Source: CAZVFE01 sp964626405
Lineage (GTDB): Bacteria > Bacteroidota > Bacteroidia > Cytophagales > Spirosomataceae
NCBI GenBank assembly: GCA_964626405.1
Contig: CAZVFE010000033.1
Span: forward strand, 1-16,991
DNA: 16,991 nt
Direction of reading: 5' to 3'
Position numbers and translations under genes: made by a program. The notes beneath the pieces are model-generated. The model searched no databases and was not told where the DNA came from. It saw only the letters and a program-made list of their open reading frames with translations. Positions within the stretch are counted from its first letter, which is position 1, and each line of letters opens with the position of its first letter. Below, in pieces: positions 7,763 through 15,597 of this stretch.

Positions 7763-9043
7763 ATGATTACACAAATTAAAAAAGGTATTACCTATTCTGA
7801 AAGTGCGGAGGCAGATGCTAAGGTTCGCTCTTTAGTAGAAGAAATGATGGCGAATATTAGCCAAAATGGGGATAAGGCTGTAAGAGAATATTCCGAAAAA
7901 TTGGATAAATGGTCTCCTAAGTCCTTTAAATTAAGCAATCAGGAGATAAAGGAAATAATTGATGGATTACCTCAACAAGTGATTGAGGATATTCAATTTG
8001 CGCAAAAGCAGATTCGAAATTTCGCTGAAAAGCAAAAAGCTTGTTTAGTGGATTTGGAGGTAGAAACCTTGCCAGGAGTTATTCTTGGACATAAAAATAT
8101 CCCTGTGAATTCAGTTGGATGTTATGTGCCAGGAGGAAGATACCCGATGGTAGCTTCTGCTCATATGTCCGTATTAACGGCCAAAGTGGCTGGAGTAAAA
8201 CGGGTGATTGCCTGCACCCCTCCTATCAATGGAGAAATTCCTGCAGCTACGGTGGCAGCGATGTCGATGGCCGGAGCAGATGAAATTTATATTTTAGGTG
8301 GCGTACAGGCTATTGGTATGATGGCCATGGGTACAGAATCCGTTCAGGCGGTGGATATGCTGGTAGGTCCGGGAAATGCCTATGTGGCGGAGGCTAAACG
8401 ACAATTATTCGGGAAAGTAGGAATTGATTTATTCGCAGGACCAACTGAAACCTTAATCATTGCCGATCATAGTTCGGACGTTGAAATCTGTGCAACGGAT
8501 TTATTAGGTCAGGCCGAACATGGTCCAACTTCTCCAGCAATTTTATTAACCACTAGCAAGGAGATTGCAGAGGGAATTGAAGAAGAAATTCAAAAACAAT
8601 TAAAAGTCTTACCAACAGCCGATGTGGCTTCTGTTTCATGGAGAGATTACGGACAAGTTATCCTTTGCGATACGGTGGAGGAAATGGTGGCGGAGGCGGA
8701 TCGGATTGCCTCAGAACATGTACAGGTAATGACAGAAAACCCGCGTTATTTCTTGGAAAATATGTCGAACTACGGAGCCTTATTTTTAGGAGATAAAACG
8801 AATGTGGCTTATGGGGATAAGGTAATTGGAACGAATCATACTTTGCCAACGAAGGAGGCAGCGCGGTATACAGGAGGATTGTGGGTAGGTAAATTCATGA
8901 AAACATGTACTTATCAGGAAGTAAAAACCGCGGAAGCAAGTGCTATGATAGGAGAATATTGTTCTCGATTATGTGAAATTGAGAATTTTTCAGGACATAA
9001 AGCGCAAGCTGATATTCGGGTGGCAAGATTTGGAAAAAAATAA
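7763..9043 (+). CDS. Histidinol dehydrogenase family enzyme, catabolic paralogue
   Basis: A full-length 426-residue HisD-fold protein. The zinc-ligand positions of HisD are all present: Q250 and H253 in GQAEHGPTS, D352 in YGDKVIG and H412 in FSGHKAQ. The catalytic pair E318-H319 sits in ASEHVQV. The NAD-binding stretch CYVPGGRYPMVASAHM (120-135) is well kept. HisD enzymes oxidise a primary alcohol through the aldehyde to the acid with two NAD+. No other his gene is present, and the gene sits 5 bases after a hydrolase gene and 11 before an FAH gene, so histidine synthesis is unlikely. Related catabolic paralogues exist, for example HpsN, which oxidises dihydroxypropanesulfonate. Inferred role: four-electron oxidation of an alcohol or aldehyde from the aglycone or the released sugar. 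The substrate is unknown. Confidence 0.85.
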   Translation: MITQIKKGITYSESAEADAKVRSLVEEMMANISQNGDKAVREYSEKLDKWSPKSFKLSNQEIKEIIDGLPQQVIEDIQFAQKQIRNFAEKQKACLVDLEVETLPGVILGHKNIPVNSVGCYVPGGRYPMVASAHMSVLTAKVAGVKRVIACTPPINGEIPAATVAAMSMAGADEIYILGGVQAIGMMAMGTESVQAVDMLVGPGNAYVAEAKRQLFGKVGIDLFAGPTETLIIADHSSDVEICATDLLGQAEHGPTSPAILLTTSKEIAEGIEEEIQKQLKVLPTADVASVSWRDYGQVILCDTVEEMVAEADRIASEHVQVMTENPRYFLENMSNYGALFLGDKTNVAYGDKVIGTNHTLPTKEAARYTGGLWVGKFMKTCTYQEVKTAEASAMIGEYCSRLCEIENFSGHKAQADIRVARFGKK

Positions 9044-9054
9044 ATTTAAATACG

Positions 9055-10011
9055 ATGAAATTAGTTCGTTTCGAAGATCCTCAAAAAAATATTAGAATTG
9101 GTTGGATGGTAGATCAAGGTGTAGTGGATATGCAATTGGCAAGTGATAAACTTCCAGGGGATATGCTTACATTTATTGATTATCATGAAGAATATTTTAG
9201 CATTATTCATGGCTTAGGAAAGGTGGAGGCCCATTATTCAATGGAAGAAATTCAATTGAAAGCTCCCCTACCGAATCCTCGGAGCTTTAGAGATTATATT
9301 GGCTTTGAAATGCACATGCAAAATGCGTCGAGATCCTTTGGGCATCATGTAGGACCGGTTTGGTATGATATGCCAATATTTTATTTTACGAATCACCAAG
9401 CCATTTATGGCCCAGATGATCTGATTAAAAGACCATTGAAAGAAACAAAAATGGATTTGGAATTGGAGATGGCCTGTATTGTGGGAAAAAGAGGTAAGAA
9501 TATCAAGGCAGAAAATGCTAAGGATTATATATTTGGATATACGGTATTCAATGATTGGACGGCCAGAGCGATTCAGAAAGTGGAGATGTCCGGACCGCCA
9601 TTGGGGCCTCAGAAAGGAAAAGACTTTGCCAATGCCATTGGTCCATGTATTGTAACAGCAGATGAAATGGAGCAATATAGAGCGAAATTTGATCCTACGG
9701 TCTTCAAGGAACCTATTCGCGTGCCAGATATTCAATTGGATCGATTTAATGTTAGGATGCAAGCCAGAATCAATGGAAAAACCATTTGTGATGGCAACTA
9801 TAATACGGTTTATTTTACTTTTGATCAGCAATTGGAAAGAGCCTCTGAAAACGATGTAGAGGTATTTCCAGGGGATATATTAGGCTCAGGAACCTTGGGT
9901 TGGGGAAGTTTAATTGAAAATAATTTTTCTATCCATAGACCCATTGAACCAGGTGATGAAGTAGAATTAGAAATTGAAGGAATAGGAATATTGAGGAATA
10001 AAGTGATTTAA
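9055..10011 (+). CDS. Fumarylacetoacetate hydrolase (FAH) family protein
   Basis: A 318-residue FAH-superfamily enzyme: short N-terminal domain (1-70), then the catalytic domain from RSFRDYIGFEMH (76-87). The divalent metal ligands are expected at E136 and E138 (DLELEMA) and D167 (FNDWTAR). KGKDFANAIGP (187-197) supplies the conserved lysine region, and GDILGSGTLGWG near 275-286 is the family's glycine-rich loop. Members act as acylpyruvate hydrolases, 2-hydroxy-dienoate isomerases/decarboxylases or hydratases, all late steps after aromatic ring opening. That matches the dioxygenase and hydrolase genes upstream. Which reaction applies cannot be read from sequence. No signal peptide, so cytosolic. 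It is followed after 27 bases by the cupin gene. Confidence 0.87.
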   Translation: MKLVRFEDPQKNIRIGWMVDQGVVDMQLASDKLPGDMLTFIDYHEEYFSIIHGLGKVEAHYSMEEIQLKAPLPNPRSFRDYIGFEMHMQNASRSFGHHVGPVWYDMPIFYFTNHQAIYGPDDLIKRPLKETKMDLELEMACIVGKRGKNIKAENAKDYIFGYTVFNDWTARAIQKVEMSGPPLGPQKGKDFANAIGPCIVTADEMEQYRAKFDPTVFKEPIRVPDIQLDRFNVRMQARINGKTICDGNYNTVYFTFDQQLERASENDVEVFPGDILGSGTLGWGSLIENNFSIHRPIEPGDEVELEIEGIGILRNKVI

Positions 10012-10038
10012 GAGGTTTTATTTTAAAATTAAAACAAG

Positions 10039-10527
10039 ATGGATCAACCTATAAGAAGAATTGTTACAGGTCATAATGATGAAGGAAAAGCCATCATTCG
10101 TTCTGATGAACAATTTTATACCGAAATAATATCCTCTGAAGATGCAAAAATGGCTACAATATGGACAAGCCAGACAGTTCCTGCAGATTGCAATGATGAA
10201 ATGGATGGAAGATTAAGAGAGGTTGGAACGACGCTTAAAGGAGGCTCAGTAATTCGTATTGTGGATATGCTCCCATCTGCAAATTCCCCATTTCATCGGA
10301 CATCCAGTATAGATTATGGGATTATTTTGAAAGGAAATATTGAATTGATTTTAGAGAATGGAGAAAAAACAATAGCTGGACCAGGAGATATCATTATTCA
10401 AAGAGGAACGATGCATCAATGGAGAAATCCTAGCTCAACGGAGGTTTGTCGGATTGTATTTGTTTTAATAGAGGCTAAAGCTTTTGTATTTGACGGAAAG
10501 GAATTACCAGAAGAAATGATACATTAA
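10039..10527 (+). CDS. Single-domain cupin protein, function unknown
   Basis: A 162-residue protein with one cupin barrel at about 68-145. Motif 1 is PFHRTSSIDYGIILKG (85-100), with H86 and D92 where classical cupins have HxH and E. Motif 2 is PGDIIIQRGTMHQWRNP (115-131), with H126. The reduced metal-ligand set leaves open whether it binds metal. Cupins of this type often lie beside SDR and FAH genes in aromatic-degradation clusters. Some cupins are dioxygenases that cut C-C bonds, others are isomerases or small-molecule binders. The start overlaps nothing, and the next gene begins one base after the stop, so the two are probably translated together. I do not assign a reaction. Confidence 0.82.
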   Translation: MDQPIRRIVTGHNDEGKAIIRSDEQFYTEIISSEDAKMATIWTSQTVPADCNDEMDGRLREVGTTLKGGSVIRIVDMLPSANSPFHRTSSIDYGIILKGNIELILENGEKTIAGPGDIIIQRGTMHQWRNPSSTEVCRIVFVLIEAKAFVFDGKELPEEMIH

Positions 10528-10528
10528 T

Positions 10529-11299
10529 ATGGAAAATAGATTTCAAAATAAAGTTGTCATTATTACTGGTGCCGCCTCAGGAATTGGCCAAGCTACTGCC
10601 ATTAAATTTGCACAAGAAGGAGCAAAAATAGTTCTTTCCGATATTTCTGACCTAAATACTACTATAGAAAAAATAAAAAATATCAATTCTTCTATTGAAT
10701 TTATTGGAATAAAAACAGACATTTCCAAAAGAGATGAAGTCTTGAATATATTGAAAAAAACGATTAATACCTTTGGGAAATTGGATTTAGCTGTAAATTG
10801 TGCAGGAATAGCAGGAAAGTTTTCCATGCCAATTCACGCCTATCCTGAGGAAGAATGGATTAAACAAATTCAGGTAAATTTATTGGGTACATATTATTGT
10901 GTAAAGTATCAAATAGAAACAATGTTAAAGAATGGAGGGGGAAATATCGTTTGTATTAGTTCAGCGGCAGGCTTAGTTGGTCAGCCAGAAAATTCTGCCT
11001 ATTCAGCATCCAAGCATGGAGTAAATGGAATTGTGAAATCAGCAGCAATTGAATATGCAACCCAAAACATCCGAATCAATGCAATTTGTCCTACCGCAAT
11101 TGAAACCCCGATGATTATGCATGGAAGAAGAAATTTAGCTGAGAATCCTCTGGCCTTGGAAGCTGCCAAAAATCATCAAAGAATGAAAAGAATGGGCCAA
11201 CCCGAAGAAATAGCAGATATTGCTTTATGGATGTGCTCTGATGAATCTTCCTTTATTACCGGTACGTGTTTGGCTGCAGACGGTGGTGCATTTGCATAG
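10529..11299 (+). CDS. Short-chain dehydrogenase/reductase (SDR)
   Basis: A 256-residue classical SDR with a Rossmann fold. The cofactor loop TGAASGIG is at 13-20, and the acidic residue after the second strand (D38 in VLSDI) favours NAD(H) over NADP(H). NCAG (90-93), then S145, Y158 and K162 (YSASK) form the catalytic set. CPTAIETPM (187-195) and the C-terminal DGGAFA are standard. It oxidises a hydroxyl or reduces a carbonyl. In this operon it could make a catechol from a dihydrodiol, oxidise a sugar-derived hydroxyl, or act on a side chain. The start ATG lies one base after the cupin stop. A 60-base gap to the transporter gene follows, the largest inside the operon. Confidence 0.9.
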   Translation: MENRFQNKVVIITGAASGIGQATAIKFAQEGAKIVLSDISDLNTTIEKIKNINSSIEFIGIKTDISKRDEVLNILKKTINTFGKLDLAVNCAGIAGKFSMPIHAYPEEEWIKQIQVNLLGTYYCVKYQIETMLKNGGGNIVCISSAAGLVGQPENSAYSASKHGVNGIVKSAAIEYATQNIRINAICPTAIETPMIMHGRRNLAENPLALEAAKNHQRMKRMGQPEEIADIALWMCSDESSFITGTCLAADGGAFA

Positions 11300-11310
11300 G
11301 AAATTATTCG

Positions 11311-11338
11311 TTGATACAAATTTTTTTCTTTAAATTAG
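11311..11338 (+). promoter_or_regulatory. Weak internal promoter candidate before the transporter
   Basis: In the 60-base gap between the SDR and MFS genes, TTG at 11311-11313 and TAAATTAG at 11331-11338 have a 17-base spacer. The second box departs from TAnnTTTG at two positions, so the match is poor. If real, the transporter and deglycosidase genes could be expressed apart from the upstream ring-cleavage genes. AT-rich chance matches are common, so confidence is low. Confidence 0.2.
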
Positions 11339-11359
11339 AATTACTTTAAACCTATAAAA

Positions 11360-12547
11360 ATGTTAATAAATAATTCAAATCAAAAAGCTGGATTATGGCA
11401 GGCGATTGCTGTAATTCTTTTGAATCAATTGCCCATGATGGCAATTGTTGCATTGATGCCTGCTCTCCCTGAAATGATTAGTCACTTTAAGGATGTTGAA
11501 AATAAAGAACTATTAGTTCCTATGATTTTAACAGCCCCAGGTATTTGTATCGCCCTAATTTCTCCCTTGGCAGGTACTCTAGTCGATAAATTCGGACGAA
11601 GAAAATTATTAATCATTTTTACGTTTTTATATGCTATTGGAGGAATTTTACCCTTTTTCCTAAATAGTTTTAATTCAGTTATTACTGGTAGATTGATTTT
11701 AGGTATTGGTGAAACCTTTGTATTAGTAATTGGCAATACCTTAATTGGAGATTATTTTCATCAAAAAGATCGTTCAAAATGGCTTATGATTCAAGGTTTT
11801 TTTGGTTCAATTGCAGCCTCACTCCTATTAGCTTTAAGTGGTTTTTTAACCAATCAAGGATGGAATTATCCCTTTTTAGTTTACGGTATTTGTTTTATAA
11901 TAGGTCTTTTTGTTATCTTTTTTATTTTTGAGCCTCAGGAAAAATTCAAATCTGAAATTGATGAAATTTCTAGTGGAGAAAAATTTCCTCTTTCAGCTGC
12001 AATCAGTGTATTTATCTATACTCTAGGATTTTCCTTAATTTATTTTGTCTATACAATTCATTTTTCAAGAGCCCTAAATGGAATGGGGATTACGGATAAT
12101 ATTCAAATCGGAAACTTAAGCGCAATCGCTTCAACAGCAGTTCCCGTCGGAGCCCTAATTTTTAAACTTGTATCAAAATATGCCCCTTGGAAACAAATGG
12201 CTTTAATATTTTTATTATTTTCCATTGGTTTAATAGGAATAGGTTTGTCAAAAGATCCTACCACTGCAGTAATCGTCGGCTGGATTCAGCAATTAGGTTG
12301 CGGAATGACTATTCCTGTTTTAATTGCTTGGGGACTTAATAGATTTCCGGTTCAATACAGGGGAAGAGGAATGGGTTTTTGGACATCTGCTTTTTTCCTT
12401 GGACAATTTCTAAATCCTGCATTTGTTTCTCTTTTTTCAAGCTTTTCTGGGGGGATTTTAGAAACTTTTCAACTTGTAGGGATTCTATGTGGATTTATTT
12501 TTTTAGGAATTGTCACATTTTCATTATTTATTAAAAAAACTGTTTAA
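11360..12547 (+). CDS. MFS transporter, likely importer of the (C-)glycoside or aglycone
   Basis: A 395-residue inner-membrane protein with about twelve hydrophobic helices separated by a central hydrophilic loop near 190-208 (EPQEKFKSEIDE). The MFS motif A is visible between helices 2 and 3 as GTLVDKFGRRK (72-82). The fold resembles the drug/proton antiporter-like and sugar MFS groups, so direction is not decided by sequence. Placed between aglycone-degrading enzymes and deglycosidase subunits, uptake of the glycoside is the simplest reading. Outer-membrane SusC/SusD-type genes are absent from the window. Its stop is one base before the ATG of the DUF6379 gene, which implies coupled translation. 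Confidence 0.87.
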   Translation: MLINNSNQKAGLWQAIAVILLNQLPMMAIVALMPALPEMISHFKDVENKELLVPMILTAPGICIALISPLAGTLVDKFGRRKLLIIFTFLYAIGGILPFFLNSFNSVITGRLILGIGETFVLVIGNTLIGDYFHQKDRSKWLMIQGFFGSIAASLLLALSGFLTNQGWNYPFLVYGICFIIGLFVIFFIFEPQEKFKSEIDEISSGEKFPLSAAISVFIYTLGFSLIYFVYTIHFSRALNGMGITDNIQIGNLSAIASTAVPVGALIFKLVSKYAPWKQMALIFLLFSIGLIGIGLSKDPTTAVIVGWIQQLGCGMTIPVLIAWGLNRFPVQYRGRGMGFWTSAFFLGQFLNPAFVSLFSSFSGGILETFQLVGILCGFIFLGIVTFSLFIKKTV

Positions 12548-12548
12548 A

Positions 12549-12944
12549 ATGGGTCCACTTGATCAATATGTAATAGATGAAAATGCATTGAAATCCAAAT
12601 TAAATGCTTTTGAATTATCCTTTCAATCTCATTGGTATCGATCGCTCCCACTGTCTTGTATGGATTTTTCATTAAAATTAAATGGAGAAATATTAGAACC
12701 TGAAAAATTTAAAATAAAACTCAATCAAAAAGAATTTTTTTATTCTGAAATGATCATTCAACAAAATGAGTGGTTATTTATTTTAGATAAGGCCAAGATT
12801 GAATATCCATTAGCATTGGAAAAAGGTAAAACTTATGATATCGAATTTAAATTGGATTTACATATCCCATATATTTTAGTTGGCCCACAATCTACCCCAC
12901 TATTAGCTAGTTCTATTATCAAAAAAAATCTAATCTGTAAATAA
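12549..12944 (+). CDS. C-glycoside deglycosidase small subunit (DUF6379/CGDB), copy 1
   Basis: A 131-residue beta-sandwich protein of the DUF6379/CGDB type. The signature HWYRSLPLSCMDFSLKLNGE (about 28-47) aligns with PYYRGIPLSMVE... in copy 2 (15565-15951, reverse), and DLHIPYIL near the end aligns with LRIGYLPF. In known systems this subunit packs on a TIM-barrel partner to form the enzyme that cuts the C-C bond of 3-oxo-C-glycosides. The ATG at 12549, one base after the transporter stop, is preferred over the in-frame ATG at 12510, which would lie inside the transporter gene. The partner gene begins 9 bases downstream. It is more divergent than copy 2: the canonical YYRG.PLSMVE is altered to WYRSLPLSCMD. 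The family call rests on recalled motif resemblance and on context. Confidence 0.75.
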   Translation: MGPLDQYVIDENALKSKLNAFELSFQSHWYRSLPLSCMDFSLKLNGEILEPEKFKIKLNQKEFFYSEMIIQQNEWLFILDKAKIEYPLALEKGKTYDIEFKLDLHIPYILVGPQSTPLLASSIIKKNLICK

Positions 12945-12953
12945 AATTCTTAA

Positions 12954-13946
12954 ATGATTCAATTAGCAACATCACTATTTTCTTTCGCCTATGAATGGAA
13001 TTCAGGCAATTATTCTCTTGAAGATGTAATTGCAGAATGTAGAAAAAGAAATTTAGGGACCGGATTAGAAATAATAGGATTTCAATCACTTAGAAATTTT
13101 CCCTTTATTTCAAAGGAGACAATTTCAGAACTTAGATCCCTTTTGGAAAAATACGAATTTCTTCCAATTGCCCTGGATGCGAATACAGATATTGGAATTA
13201 AAAGAACTTCCAAACTTTCTATTGATGAGACAGTCGAATATTTGAAGCCCCAATTAATTGCTGCAGAATCACTAGGTTTTTCTATCGTAAGGGTTCAAAC
13301 AACCGCTCCTGCTGAAGTCTATCAAAAATTAGTCCCCTTTGCGGAAAAATTGAAGATAAAAATGGGAATAGAATTGCATACTCCCTACAGCGTTGATCAC
13401 CCATCGGTTCAATCTATGATTAGAATGTTTGAAAACTTAACTACAGAGTCTTTAGGTTTTATTCCTGATATGGGTACCTCCATGAGAGAAATTCCTCATG
13501 CTTTATTAAATAGTTTTAAATCGGCAGGTGTTTCAGATGAAATGATTCATATCACCAAAACCATCTGGCATAAGGATATTCCTACCCCTCAAAAATTTGG
13601 GGAATTGGCTGAATCCATCCTGCCTTTGGGTGCAAGTCCTGCTCAATTAGGAAGATTAAATATGGCCTTTTCCATGAATGGTCGACAAAAAATAGAGGAT
13701 TGGAAGGAAATAATGCCTTGGACAATCCACCTACATGGTAAATTTTATGGCATAGATCATAATGGACAAGAACCTTCGATTGATTATCCTAAAATATTTG
13801 AAGTTTTTAATCAAGAAGGATATTCAGGATATATTTCCTCAGAATATGAGGGTTCTGCGTTTACGGATGAATTCAATGCCTTTGATATGGTTGAAAAACA
13901 ACATGAATTATTTAAAAATTTAAATGCAAAATATGGAAAAATTTGA
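12954..13946 (+). CDS. C-glycoside deglycosidase large subunit (TIM-barrel isomerase-like), copy 1
   Basis: A 330-residue xylose-isomerase-like TIM barrel usually annotated as sugar phosphate isomerase/epimerase. Four residues fit the metal (Mn) site of this fold: E140 in MGIELHTP, D172 in GFIPDMG, H261 in HLHGKFY and E297 in SSEYEG. H142 lies beside the first ligand. In CarB/DgpC-type enzymes this subunit deprotonates C2 of a 3-oxo-glycoside and expels the aryl group, giving aglycone and an anhydro-hexenulose. Adjacent genes supply the expected small subunit (9 bases upstream) and C3 oxidase (overlapping downstream), which supports that role. L74 stands where copy 2 has H81, so activity or substrate may differ. 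A plain sugar isomerase, or a beta-elimination enzyme for 3-keto O-glycosides, are alternatives. Confidence 0.78.
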   Translation: MIQLATSLFSFAYEWNSGNYSLEDVIAECRKRNLGTGLEIIGFQSLRNFPFISKETISELRSLLEKYEFLPIALDANTDIGIKRTSKLSIDETVEYLKPQLIAAESLGFSIVRVQTTAPAEVYQKLVPFAEKLKIKMGIELHTPYSVDHPSVQSMIRMFENLTTESLGFIPDMGTSMREIPHALLNSFKSAGVSDEMIHITKTIWHKDIPTPQKFGELAESILPLGASPAQLGRLNMAFSMNGRQKIEDWKEIMPWTIHLHGKFYGIDHNGQEPSIDYPKIFEVFNQEGYSGYISSEYEGSAFTDEFNAFDMVEKQHELFKNLNAKYGKI

Positions 13947-15597
13947 TGCAATTATAGTGGGTTCTGGAGCAACAGGTGGATTTGCAGCAAAAGAATTAGC
14001 TGAAGGTGGTCTAAAAACAATTGTTTTAGAGGCGGGTCCTTTTCTTAAGGAGGCTGATTTTCAAAAAGCAAGCGGTGCTTTTAGTAGTATTGGTTCTGTC
14101 TCTAGAATTAAGGCTGGCTTAAAGGGTTACCATAAACAAGCCAGAGCATCCTTCTTTTCCCCTGATAAAGCATTTTTATCCGTTAATGATTTTGATCATC
14201 CTTATACCTCATCGGATAGCTATTTTTTATTTTTAAGAGGAAAAAATGTAGGTGGAAGATTTTTAGCCTGGGGGAGAGTGGCCCTAAGAATGTCTGATTA
14301 TGCATTTAAAATGAAAACAAACGAAGGTGTTGGTGAAGATTGGCCTATTAACTATTCCGATTTAAAACCTTATTATGAAAAAGTAGAAGATTTTTTAGGA
14401 ATTATTGGTGCCGAGGATAATATCGATTTTGTTCCTAATGGAAACTATATTAAAAAAGCTGGTTTAAGTACTCTTGAAAAAGATTTTAAAAATACAATTG
14501 AATCCAAATGGCCGGACCGAAAAGTTATGCCATGGAGATATGTTAAAAAAGAGGCTACCCCAGAAGATGAAAATCATTGTAGAATCTCTAGTACCTTAAA
14601 AGCCGGGCTAGATACAGGAAATTTAGAAATTAGAGCGAATTCAATTGTTTCAAAGATTATCACCGATAATTCAGGTAAAGCCATCGGTGTGGAATATATT
14701 CATGCTGTAACAAAAGAAAAATACCAAATCTATTCTGAAATTATCATTTCTTGCGCTTCCACCGTAGAATCAATTCGTCTTTTATTAAATTCAAAATCAC
14801 CCCAACATCCAAATGGACTAGGAAATTCTTCAGGTTTATTGGGAAAATATTTCATGGATCAAGTTCCTTCATGGATTTTCGGATCGGTTCCAGGAAAATT
14901 TGGTGGTGAATTAGTGGATGCAGATAATCCAAAAGATAATCATGGTGGAATATATATTCCTCGTTTTTATAATCTAAAAGATAAAAATAAATTAAATTTT
15001 AAAGGAGGTTTTAATATCCAAGGTTTAATTGGAAGACCCATGGTGCCCTCTAATATGGAATCTGTTTTTGGTATGATGGGACATGGGGAAATGCTTCCTT
15101 ACAAGGAAAACTACGTTTCCCTTCATCCTAGAAAAAAAGATAAATGGGGAATTCCAATTCCCAATATCCATATCAGAATGTATGAAAATGAAATAAATTT
15201 ATTAAAAACTCAAGTTAAAACTCAAAAAGAATTAATAAAAGAAGCGGGTTTTAAGGTAGATTTTGCAATTAGCCCCTTGGGAATTTCCAAAGAATACCCC
15301 TTACTTCCTCATGCACCTTGGTATGAAAGATTATTATTTAAATTGAATTATAAAAAATCTGTCGCTCTTGGAGCATCTATTCATGAATGTGGCGGAGCTA
15401 AAATGGGTAAAGACCCCCAAAATTCTGTATTAAATTCAAATAATCAAGTTTGGGATTCACCCAATGTTTTCGTCACAGATAGTAGTTGCTTCCCAACAAA
15501 TGGCTCTTGTGGTCCTACTTTAACCACAATGGCCTTGACGGTTAGAGCTTGCGATTATATTAAATCAAATTTCAATTTCAGTAGAAAAATTTCGTAA
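13933..15597 (+). CDS. GMC-family FAD oxidoreductase, candidate glycoside 3-oxidase (CarA-like)
   Basis: A 554-residue GMC flavoprotein. The FAD-binding GSGATGG lies at 10-16 and VLEAGP at 31-36. The flavin-contacting GGRFLAWGRVALR (107-119) follows, and GEDWPINYSDLKPYY marks the substrate domain. The C-terminal domain has catalytic H484 in HECGGAKMG and FVTDSSCFPTNGSCGPTLT, where the usual Asn/His before PTLT is replaced by G527. Pyranose-oxidase-like GMC enzymes, including CarA, oxidise C3 of glycosides, the step needed before C-C cleavage. No signal or Tat peptide, so cytosolic, unlike many GMC oxidases of this phylum. The ATG at 13933 gives a normal N-terminus; another at 13924 is possible. 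Either way it overlaps the preceding gene by 14-23 bases. Electron acceptor unknown. The 3' end overlaps the convergent gene by 33 bases. Confidence 0.82.
   Translation: MEKFDAIIVGSGATGGFAAKELAEGGLKTIVLEAGPFLKEADFQKASGAFSSIGSVSRIKAGLKGYHKQARASFFSPDKAFLSVNDFDHPYTSSDSYFLFLRGKNVGGRFLAWGRVALRMSDYAFKMKTNEGVGEDWPINYSDLKPYYEKVEDFLGIIGAEDNIDFVPNGNYIKKAGLSTLEKDFKNTIESKWPDRKVMPWRYVKKEATPEDENHCRISSTLKAGLDTGNLEIRANSIVSKIITDNSGKAIGVEYIHAVTKEKYQIYSEIIISCASTVESIRLLLNSKSPQHPNGLGNSSGLLGKYFMDQVPSWIFGSVPGKFGGELVDADNPKDNHGGIYIPRFYNLKDKNKLNFKGGFNIQGLIGRPMVPSNMESVFGMMGHGEMLPYKENYVSLHPRKKDKWGIPIPNIHIRMYENEINLLKTQVKTQKELIKEAGFKVDFAISPLGISKEYPLLPHAPWYERLLFKLNYKKSVALGASIHECGGAKMGKDPQNSVLNSNNQVWDSPNVFVTDSSCFPTNGSCGPTLTTMALTVRACDYIKSNFNFSRKIS

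Noticed and set aside
7763..9043. Histidine biosynthesis gene hisD
   Set aside because: Family match is real, but there are no other his genes and the gene is embedded in a catabolic operon, so the symbol was not given.
9268..9831. 187-codon open frame on the reverse strand
   Set aside because: It lies wholly within the FAH gene, has low-complexity non-family sequence, and is explained by the codon bias of the true gene.
10543..10827. 94-codon reverse open frame inside the SDR gene
   Set aside because: Shadow of a well-supported SDR reading frame whose cofactor and catalytic motifs are intact.
12510..12548. Earlier start for the copy-1 small subunit
   Set aside because: It would add 13 residues read from inside the transporter gene. 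The ATG at 12549 matches the N-terminus of copy 2 better.
12954..13946. Ordinary sugar phosphate isomerase/epimerase
   Set aside because: The fold label is correct, but the adjacent DUF6379 and GMC genes make a deglycosidase or 3-keto-glycoside lyase role more likely. Kept as an alternative in the feature.
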